Assembly (NCBI RefSeq): GCF_007829885.1
Contig: NZ_VIWW01000001.1
Coordinates: 5,704,001 to 5,768,000 of the forward strand
DNA from: Streptomyces brevispora
GTDB taxonomy: Bacteria; Actinomycetota; Actinomycetes; Streptomycetales; Streptomycetaceae
DNA length: 64,000 bases
Direction of reading: 5' to 3'
Shown: in pieces, positions 57,873 through 64,000 of the stretch
Position numbering within the stretch: position 1 is the stretch's first letter
How the letters are laid out: every line of letters starts with the position of its first letter
Notes under the pieces: generated by a model
What the model saw: only the letters and a program-made list of their open reading frames with translations
Told to the model about the DNA's origin: nothing
Databases searched by the model: none
Position numbers and translations under genes: made by a program

Positions 57873-58874
57873 ATGTACATCCCGTCCGCCGACCGCTACC
57901 AGGACATGCCCTACCGGCGCACCGGGCGCAGTGGTCTGAAGCTGCCGGCCCTGTCGCTCGGCCTGTGGCACAACTTCGGCGGGGACCGGACGCCGGAGAC
58001 CCAGGGGCAGATCCTCCGCAGGGCGTTCGACCTCGGCATCACCCACTTCGACCTGGCGAACAACTACGGCCCGCCGCCCGGTTCCGCCGAGACGGCGATG
58101 GGCCGCGCGCTGAAGACGGACTTCGCCCGGCACCGGGACGAGATCATCGTCTCCACCAAGGCCGGCTATCTGATGTGGGACGGCCCGTACGGCGAGTGGG
58201 GCTCGCGCAAGAACCTGCTGTCCTCGCTCGACCAGAGCCTCGGCCGCCTCGGGCTCGACTACGTCGACATCTTCTACTCCCACCGGCCCGACCCCGAGAC
58301 CCCGCTCGAAGAGACGATGGGCGCCCTCCACTCGGCGGTGCGGCAGGGCAAGGCGCTCTACGTGGGTGTCTCCAACTACTCGGCCGAGCAGACCCGTGAG
58401 GCCGCCCGGATCCTGAAGGACCTCGGCACCCCCCTGCTCATCCACCAGCCGCGCTACTCGATGCTGGACCGCTGGGTCGAGGACGGCCTGCTCACCGCCC
58501 TCGACGAGCTGGGCACCGGTTCCATCGCGTACTCGCCGCTGGAGCAGGGCATCCTCTCCGACCGCTATCTCCGCGGCATCCCGGAGGGTTCACGGGCGGC
58601 GGGCAGCAGCCCGTTCCTGTCGGCCGACTCGGTCACCCCGGAGCTGGTCGGCCGGCTCCGCGAGCTCGACCAACTGGCTTCCGAGCGCGGCCAGTCGCTG
58701 GCCCAGCTGGCGCTGGCCTGGGTGCTGCGCGGCGGCCGGGTCACCTCCGCCGTCGTCGGGGCGAGCAGCGTCGCCCAGCTGGAGAACAGCGTCCAGGCGG
58801 TCCGCAACCTGGAGTTCAGCGACAAGGAACTGGCCCGGATTGAAAAGCTGTTGAAGGGCGCCGGGCGCCGCTGA
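57873..58874 (+). CDS. Aldo/keto reductase (YghZ-like, L-glyceraldehyde-3-phosphate reductase group)
   Basis: 333 residues, NADPH-dependent TIM barrel. Landmarks: MPYRRTGRSGLKLPALSLGLWHNFG, the FDLANNYGPPPGSAE segment (catalytic Asp and Tyr), ISTKAGYLMWDGPYGEWGSRK (Lys; the MWxGPYGxxGSRK stretch is specific to the YghZ/MgrA group), YVDIFYSHRPD (His) and VVGASSVAQLENSV (NADPH). These enzymes detoxify reactive aldehydes. ATG 57873 follows GTGGAG. Probably controlled by the divergent LysR regulator. Confidence 0.94.
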   Translation: MYIPSADRYQDMPYRRTGRSGLKLPALSLGLWHNFGGDRTPETQGQILRRAFDLGITHFDLANNYGPPPGSAETAMGRALKTDFARHRDEIIVSTKAGYLMWDGPYGEWGSRKNLLSSLDQSLGRLGLDYVDIFYSHRPDPETPLEETMGALHSAVRQGKALYVGVSNYSAEQTREAARILKDLGTPLLIHQPRYSMLDRWVEDGLLTALDELGTGSIAYSPLEQGILSDRYLRGIPEGSRAAGSSPFLSADSVTPELVGRLRELDQLASERGQSLAQLALAWVLRGGRVTSAVVGASSVAQLENSVQAVRNLEFSDKELARIEKLLKGAGRR

Positions 58875-58969
58875 GGCAGGAGAACGGGCGACCTCCGGGC
58901 GGGGCCTGCGCTCAGGACAGCGCAGGCTCTGCCGCCGACTCGGCAAGCACCGCCCCAGCGGCAGGAACC

Positions 58970-59410
58970 CTACGGGATGTAGCGGCGGAAGCCCTCTGCC
59001 AGGGCTTTGAAACCGCACGCCTCGTAGAAGGTGTGGACGTACTCGTCATCCGCCGCCAGCAGCTGGACCTTGTAACAGTCGGCCGACGCACCCAGTTGAA
59101 CGGCGGCCTCCATCAGCCGGCGGCCGACACCGCGCCGCTGGAAGGAGCCGGCCACCACGACGTTCTCCACGAACAGGATGGCCCGGCCACCGCGCGTGAG
59201 GTTCGGCAGGACGATGCAATCCGCCGTTCCGGCCACGGTGCCGCCGGCATCAGCCACCAGCACCGTCCGCCCCTGCTGCCTGGACATGGCAGCCCAGATC
59301 GCATCCGCGGACGCCTGAGGCAACGGCGCATCGTCAGGATTCAACTCGCCGTAGAGAGTCAGCAACGCTGACAGGTCCGCCTCGGCCGCTGACCGCACAT
59401 TGATCTTCAT
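58970..59410 (-). CDS. GNAT-family N-acetyltransferase
   Basis: A 146-residue single-domain GNAT: INVRSAAEADLSALLTLYGEL, VAGTADCIVLPNL, ILFVENVVVAGSFQRRGVGRRLMEAA (the acetyl-CoA loop QRRGVG) and FYEACGFKALAEGF. The NLTRGG and VENVVV features place it with small enzymes that acetylate antibiotics or toxins, but the acceptor cannot be told. ATG start at 59410. It is divergent from the DinB gene. Confidence 0.88.
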   Translation of the reverse strand: MKINVRSAAEADLSALLTLYGELNPDDAPLPQASADAIWAAMSRQQGRTVLVADAGGTVAGTADCIVLPNLTRGGRAILFVENVVVAGSFQRRGVGRRLMEAAVQLGASADCYKVQLLAADDEYVHTFYEACGFKALAEGFRRYIP

Positions 59411-59493
59411 GCGCTGAGCCTAGAACGGGCGCGGCCGCACCCGTCCCAGCAGTAAGGCCCCCCGCCCGGACCCGGGCTGTGACGATGGCTGCC

Positions 59494-60045
59494 ATGACAT
59501 GGACGGCACCCCACATCACCCGTACGACCGCCGGCGACCTCCAGCTCGCTCTCGGCACCGCGGACGAGCGGACCATGCTGGCCGGCTGGCTCCAGTGGCA
59601 CCGCGAGACGCTTCTGGTCAAATGCGCCGGGCTCGACCAGGAGCAGCTGGCCCGCACCACCGCCGAACCCTCCGGACTCACCCTGCTCGGCCTGGTGCGG
59701 CACCTGGCCGAGATCGAACGCTGGTGGTTCCGGCGCAGCTTCGCGGCCGAGCCGCTCGGTGACGTGTTCACCGGGCCCGACGACGGCGACGAAGGTCTCA
59801 GGGGCGTGGACGCGGCCCGCGCGGAACACGACCACGCCGCCTATCTGGACGAGGTCGAGGCAGCCGGGGCGGCAGTCGCGGGGCGGACCCTGGACGAGAC
59901 GTTCGTGACGACGCGCGGCGGCAGGACGTGCAGCCTGCGCTGGGTCTATCTGGCCATGATCCAGGAGTACGCCCGGCACAACGGCCACGCGGATCTGCTG
60001 CGCGAGCGCACCGACGGCGCTACCGGGGACCACCCGCGAAGCTGA
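59494..60045 (+). CDS. DinB/DUF664-family protein (mycothiol-transferase-like)
   Basis: 183 residues, four-helix DinB fold: MLAGWLQWHRETLLVKCAGL, LLGLVRHLAEIERWWFRR and a MIQEYARHNGHADLLRE ending. The His residues of LVRHLAE and of YARHNGHAD, plus one upstream, form the family metal site. Actinobacterial members act as thiol (mycothiol or bacillithiol) S-transferases on electrophiles. ATG 59494 is adopted; GTG 59479 and ATG 59485 are in frame. A stem-loop at 60106 ends the transcript. Confidence 0.88.
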   Translation: MTWTAPHITRTTAGDLQLALGTADERTMLAGWLQWHRETLLVKCAGLDQEQLARTTAEPSGLTLLGLVRHLAEIERWWFRRSFAAEPLGDVFTGPDDGDEGLRGVDAARAEHDHAAYLDEVEAAGAAVAGRTLDETFVTTRGGRTCSLRWVYLAMIQEYARHNGHADLLRERTDGATGDHPRS

Positions 60046-60105
60046 CAGGGCCGGCGGCCGGCAGGGGAAGGACCCCGATGGCGGAAAGGCCCTCTTCCGG
60101 CGGAA

Positions 60106-60142
60106 CGGACCTCCTTCAGTGGAGTGGACCACTGGAGGTCCG
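60106..60142 (+). terminator. Hairpin terminator after the DinB gene
   Basis: CGGACCTC and GAGGTCCG pair as an outer 8-bp stem; CAGTGG and CCACTG form an inner 6-bp stem with a CTT bulge between them and an AGTGGA loop. Confidence 0.78.
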
Positions 60143-60187
60143 GACAGCTCTGGCCTGCCCGTTCCGCGACGCGTACCGTGTGGCCGC

Positions 60188-61021
60188 ATGAAGATCCTCG
60201 TCAGCGCCGACATGGAAGGCGCCACCGGCGTGACCTGGCCGGCCGATGTGCTGCCCGGCACACCTCAGTGGGAGCGGTGCCGTTCCCTGTTCACCTCCGA
60301 TGTCAACGCCGCGGCCCTCGGCTTCTTCGACGGGGGCGCCGACGAGGTGCTCATCAACGAGGCCCACTGGACCATGCGCAACCTGCTGCTGGAACGGCTC
60401 GACGACCGGGTCCAGATGCTCACCGGCAAACACAAGTCGCTCAGCATGGTCGAGGGCATCCAGCACGGGGACGTCGACGCGGTCGCCTTCATCGGCTACC
60501 ACACGGGCGCCGGCACGGAAGGCGTCCTGGCCCATACCTATCTGGCCAACTCCATCACCGGGGTCTGGCTCAACGGGGCCAGGGCCAGTGAGGGGCTGCT
60601 CAACGCGCATGTCGCCGCCGAGTACGGGGTCCCCGTCGTCCTTGTCACCGGGGACGATCTGACCTGTGTGGACGCGCGGGGATACGCACCCGACGCCCGT
60701 ACGGTCGCGGTCAAGGACTACGTCTCGCGCTACGCCGCGGTCTGCCGCACCCCCGCCCGTACCGCCGCCGACATCCGTGCGGCGGCCAAGGACGCGACGG
60801 CACTCGCCGGACGGTACCCGGCGGTCGACGGCGGACCGTTCACCGTGGAGCTGGAGTTCGACGCCGAGCACCTGGCCGCGGCGGCCACCGTCGTGCCCGG
60901 CGTGGCGGTCTCCGGCGAGAGGCGTGTCGCCTACACGAGCGAGACGATGTACGAAGGTATCCGCACGTTCAAGGCGGTGACGACCATCGTGTCGTCCGCC
61001 GTGGAGGAACAGTATGGCTGA
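60188..61021 (+). CDS. M55-family D-aminopeptidase (DppA-like)
   Basis: Zinc aminopeptidase that releases D-amino acids from short peptides, for example from peptidoglycan turnover. 277 residues. Start SADMEGATGVTW (Asp and Glu zinc ligands), EVLINEAHWTMRNLL (ligand His in the usual NDAH motif, here NEAH), AVAFIGYHTGAGTEGVLAHTY (second and third His) and LVTGDD. ATG 60188 has a -10-like TACCGT eight bases before it and no ribosome site, suggesting a leaderless message. It overlaps the M20 gene by eight bases. Confidence 0.92.
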   Translation: MKILVSADMEGATGVTWPADVLPGTPQWERCRSLFTSDVNAAALGFFDGGADEVLINEAHWTMRNLLLERLDDRVQMLTGKHKSLSMVEGIQHGDVDAVAFIGYHTGAGTEGVLAHTYLANSITGVWLNGARASEGLLNAHVAAEYGVPVVLVTGDDLTCVDARGYAPDARTVAVKDYVSRYAAVCRTPARTAADIRAAAKDATALAGRYPAVDGGPFTVELEFDAEHLAAAATVVPGVAVSGERRVAYTSETMYEGIRTFKAVTTIVSSAVEEQYG

Positions 61022-62357
61022 GGTGACCCACCCCAAGAACCGCGTCGACGACCTCGCGCTCGACGAATCGGTGACGTTCACCTCCGAACTGATCCGCATC
61101 GACACCACCAACCGGGGCGGCGGCGACTGCCGCGAACGGCCGGCGGCCGAGTACGTCGCCGAGCGGCTGGCCGCCGCCGGACTCGAACCCACGCTCCTGG
61201 AACGGACCCCCGGGCGTACCAACGTGGTCGCCAGGATCGCGGGCACCGACCCGTCCGCCGACGCGCTCCTGGTCCACGGGCACCTGGACGTGGTGCCCGC
61301 GGAGGCCGACGACTGGACCGTGCATCCCTTCTCCGGCGAGATCCGCGACGGTGTCGTCTGGGGCCGCGGCGCCATCGACATGAAGAACATGGACGCGATG
61401 GTCCTCGCCGTCGTCCGGTTCTGGGCCAGGGCCGGCATCCGGCCCCGCCGCGACATCGTCATCGCGTACACCGCCGACGAGGAGGCCAGCGCCGACGACG
61501 GCTCGGGCTTCCTCGCCGACCAGCACCCCGGACTCTTCGAGGGCTGCACGGAGGGCATCAGCGAATCCGGCGCCTTCACCTTCCACGCCGGACCGAACAT
61601 GCCCCTCTACCCCATCGCGGCGGGCGAACGCGGCACCGGATGGCTCAAGCTCACCGCACACGGCAAGGCCGGGCACGGCTCCAAGGTCAACAAGGCGAAC
61701 GCGGTCAGCACACTGGCCGCCGCCGTCGCCCGGATCGGCGCGCACGAATGGCCGGTGCGCCTCACCCCGACGGTCCGCGCCGCGCTCACCGAGATCGCCG
61801 CACTGCACGGCATCCACCCCGACCTGGACGCCCCCGGCGTCGACGTGGACGAACTGCTGGGCAAGCTCGGACCGGCCGCCGCCCTCGTCGAGCCGACCGT
61901 CCGCAACAGCACCAACCCGACGATGCTGGACGCCGGTTACAAGGTCAACGTGATCCCGGGCCATGCCACCGCCTTCATCGACGGCCGGATGGTGCCCGGC
62001 GGCGAGGACGAGTTCCAGGCGACCATGGACCGGCTGACCGGCCCCTCCGTCGACTGGGAGTTCCACCACCGCGAGGTCCCCCTGCAGGCCCCGGTCGACT
62101 CGCCCACGTTCGCCAAACTCCGGTCCGCCGTCGAGCGGTTCGACCCGGACGGCCATGTCGTCCCGTACTGCATGTCCGGCGGCACCGACGCCAAGCAGTT
62201 CTCCCGGCTCGGCATCACCGGCTACGGCTTCTCGCCACTGAAGCTGCCTGTCGGCTTCGACTACCAGGCCCTCTTCCACGGCGTGGACGAACGCGTCCCC
62301 GTCGAGGCGCTGCACTTCGGCGTCCGGGTCCTGGACCACTATCTGCGCACCGCCTGA
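61014..62357 (+). CDS. M20-family metallopeptidase (dipeptidase/acetylornithine-deacetylase-like)
   Basis: 447 residues. Zinc ligands and catalytic residues are in LLVHGHLDVVP (His, Asp), GRGAIDMKN (Asp), YTADEEASADDG (catalytic Glu and ligand Glu) and a C-terminal His near FHGVDERV. A dimerisation lid (about 200-330) starts at GWLKLTAHGKAGHGS. It should cleave dipeptides or N-acyl amino acids. The start lies inside the M55 stop region, so translation is coupled. It hands products on within what looks like a peptide-salvage operon. Confidence 0.92.
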   Translation: MAEVTHPKNRVDDLALDESVTFTSELIRIDTTNRGGGDCRERPAAEYVAERLAAAGLEPTLLERTPGRTNVVARIAGTDPSADALLVHGHLDVVPAEADDWTVHPFSGEIRDGVVWGRGAIDMKNMDAMVLAVVRFWARAGIRPRRDIVIAYTADEEASADDGSGFLADQHPGLFEGCTEGISESGAFTFHAGPNMPLYPIAAGERGTGWLKLTAHGKAGHGSKVNKANAVSTLAAAVARIGAHEWPVRLTPTVRAALTEIAALHGIHPDLDAPGVDVDELLGKLGPAAALVEPTVRNSTNPTMLDAGYKVNVIPGHATAFIDGRMVPGGEDEFQATMDRLTGPSVDWEFHHREVPLQAPVDSPTFAKLRSAVERFDPDGHVVPYCMSGGTDAKQFSRLGITGYGFSPLKLPVGFDYQALFHGVDERVPVEALHFGVRVLDHYLRTA

Positions 62358-62377
62358 CCCACTCGGGGGAATCGAAC

Positions 62378-64000
62378 ATGGTAACCACAGCGGCTTACGG
62401 AAGCTGGCCGTCACCGATCGACGCCGCGCTGGCCGCCTCGCGGGACGGCCGGCCGGAGTACGTCGAGGCGGTCGGCGAAGAGCTGTGGTGGACGGAGCCG
62501 CGCCCGGCCCAGGCCGGCCGGCGCGCACTCGTCCGCCGGCTGCCCGACGGGACCACCGCGGAGCTGCCCGCCCCCTGGAACGTCCGCAGCCGCGTCATCG
62601 AGTACGGCGGACGGCCCTGGACCGGTACGGAACGCGCCGAGGGCGGCCCGCTGATCGTCTTCGTCCACTTCGACGACCAGCGGCTGTACGCCTACGAACC
62701 GGACGGGCCCGGCGAACCGTGGCCGCTCACCCCCGTCTCGCCGGTCGGCGGCGGACTGCGCTGGGTCGATCCGCAACTGCACCCGGACCGGGGGGCGTCG
62801 GGCGAGGTCTGGTGCGTCCTGGAGGAGTTCACCGGCGAGGGCCCCACCGAACTGCGTCGGCTGATCGCCGCCGTTCCGCTCGACGGCTCGGCGGCCGGCG
62901 ACAGGTCGGCGGTACGCGAACTCTCCGACGACCGGCACCGGTTCGTCACCGGTCCGGAGCTCTCGCCCGACGGGCGGCGGGCGGCCTGGATCGCCTGGGA
63001 CCATCCACGGATGCCATGGGACGGCACCGAGGTGATCCTCGCGGACATCAGCGACGACGGTGTGTTCCACGCCCCCCGGACCCTCCTGGGCGGTCCTGAG
63101 GAGTCGGTGCCGCAGATCCAGTGGACCGCGGATGGACAACTGCTTCTCGCCAGTGACCGCAGCGGGTGGTGGAATCTCTACCGCGCCGATCCGGACGGCG
63201 GTGTCGCGGTGGAACTCTGCCCCAGGGAGGAGGAGTTCGCCGGACCCTTGTGGAAGATCGGCCTCAGCTGGTTCCGGCCGCTGGAGAACGGGCTGGTCGC
63301 CACCCTGCACGGCAAGGGGTCCACCACGCTCGGCATCCTCGACCCGGAGACCGGCACTCTCGTCGACATCGCGGGGCCCTGGACCGACTGGGCCGGGACG
63401 CTCGCCGTGCAGGGCAGCAGAGTCATCGGCATCGCCGCGAGTCCGCACAGCGCGTACGAGATCGTGGAGCTGGACACCTCGACCGGGCACACCCGGATCA
63501 TCGGAGCACCGCACGAGGACGCGGTCGACCCCGCGTACTACCCCGAGCCCGCCGACCGCACCTTCACCGGTCCCGGCGGCCGGGAGATCCACGCCCACAT
63601 CTACCCGCCGCACAGCCCCGACCGGACCGGTCCGGCAGACGAACTGCCGCCCTACGTCGTGTGGGCGCACGGCGGCCCCACCAGCCACGCAGCCCTCGTG
63701 CTCGACCTGGAGATCGCCTACTTCACCACGCGCGGCATCGGCGTGGCCGAGGTCAACTACGGTGGCTCGACCGGTTACGGACGGACCTACCGCAACCGGC
63801 TGCGCGAACAGTGGGGCGTCGTCGACGTGGAGGACTGCGCGGCCGTCGCCGCGGCGCTCGCCGCCGAGGGCACCGCGGACCCGCACCGGCTCGCCGTCCG
63901 CGGCGGCAGCGCCGGCGGGTGGACCACCGCCGCCTCGCTGACCGGCACCGACGTCTACGCCTGCGGCACGATCATCTACCCCATCCTCGATCTGACCGGC
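62378..64000 (+). CDS. S9-family prolyl oligopeptidase/acylaminoacyl peptidase (3' partial)
   Basis: 541 residues are visible and the frame is still open at the window end. A beta-propeller part (about 1-400; repeated units such as WTADGQLLLASDRSGWWNLYRAD and LSPDGRRAAWIAWDHPRMPWDGT) leads into the alpha/beta-hydrolase domain: VVWAHGGPTSHAAL (oxyanion), VAEVNYGGSTGYGRTYRNRLREQWG, and the nucleophile RGGSAGGW (Ser511). The catalytic Asp and His lie beyond the window. ATG 62378 follows GGGGGA, 20 bp after the M20 stop. Third gene of the M55-M20-S9 operon. Confidence 0.93.
   Translation, partial: MVTTAAYGSWPSPIDAALAASRDGRPEYVEAVGEELWWTEPRPAQAGRRALVRRLPDGTTAELPAPWNVRSRVIEYGGRPWTGTERAEGGPLIVFVHFDDQRLYAYEPDGPGEPWPLTPVSPVGGGLRWVDPQLHPDRGASGEVWCVLEEFTGEGPTELRRLIAAVPLDGSAAGDRSAVRELSDDRHRFVTGPELSPDGRRAAWIAWDHPRMPWDGTEVILADISDDGVFHAPRTLLGGPEESVPQIQWTADGQLLLASDRSGWWNLYRADPDGGVAVELCPREEEFAGPLWKIGLSWFRPLENGLVATLHGKGSTTLGILDPETGTLVDIAGPWTDWAGTLAVQGSRVIGIAASPHSAYEIVELDTSTGHTRIIGAPHEDAVDPAYYPEPADRTFTGPGGREIHAHIYPPHSPDRTGPADELPPYVVWAHGGPTSHAALVLDLEIAYFTTRGIGVAEVNYGGSTGYGRTYRNRLREQWGVVDVEDCAAVAAALAAEGTADPHRLAVRGGSAGGWTTAASLTGTDVYACGTIIYPILDLTG

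Noticed and set aside
1..64000. tRNA, rRNA, insertion sequences, prophage or biosynthetic core genes (PKS/NRPS)
   Set aside because: None was recognised on either strand by reading the translated products and looking for typical motifs.

Overview
The window is high-GC DNA with strongly GC-biased third codon positions, frequent GTG/TTG starts, 4-bp ATGA/GTGA stop-start overlaps and a conserved ethylmalonyl-CoA/phospholipid gene block. All of this points to a Streptomyces (or very close relative) chromosome. No rRNA, tRNA, CRISPR array, transposase or prophage module was seen. Much of the window looks like chromosome-arm material: secreted hydrolases, orphan acetyltransferases, minisatellites and several gene fragments.

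Layout. 1-2919: end of a ferric-siderophore type ABC importer (two FecCD permeases, one ATPase). 3184-5389: a small membrane protein, then a quinone-oxidoreductase-like gene divergent from a HxlR regulator. 5966-8374: two iron boxes (DmdR/IdeR type) flank a short acetylglutamate-synthase-like gene, an acetylglutamate kinase paralogue and a DUF2470 gene. This looks like an iron-starvation-induced supply of acetylglutamate/ornithine. 9315-16026: a DasR-like operator and strong promoter lead into four secreted proteins that all carry ricin-type (CBM13) lectin modules: GH16 beta-glucanase, GH18 chitinase-like, a beta-helix protein and a ThuA-domain protein. An alpha-1,3-glucanase-like GH87/discoidin protein lies at 30347-32698. 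Together these suggest attack on fungal cell walls.

16113-30240: gamma-glutamyltransferase family, inositol-monophosphatase family, VOC, nucleotidyltransferase, a phytoene-desaturase-like oxidoreductase, an Ada/AlkA fusion plus Ogt (alkylation repair), a manganese (yybP-ykoY) riboswitch upstream of a TMEM165-type cation exporter, sirtuin, Nudix and glycerate kinase. Interspersed are four gene remnants: a binding protein, a methyltransferase joined head-to-head to a flavoreductase tail, and an AraC tail.

33099-44815: pssA and psd (phosphatidylethanolamine synthesis) next to a complete ethylmalonyl-CoA set in one minus-strand operon (ccr, meaA, mcl, mch, mcd). A GNAT, a TetR regulator and a tandem-fused 3-hydroxybutyryl-CoA dehydrogenase follow.

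45185-64000: HEAT protein, secreted S33 peptidase, a decayed stretch (amidase and radical SAM remnants, 48241-49941), SRPBCC protein, an MFS exporter fused to CnaB-like domains, a TTA-containing PAS/GAF/PP2C/ATPase sensor phosphatase, a methyltransferase, a LysR/aldo-keto reductase pair, and a peptidase operon (M55, M20, S9) whose last gene runs off the window end.
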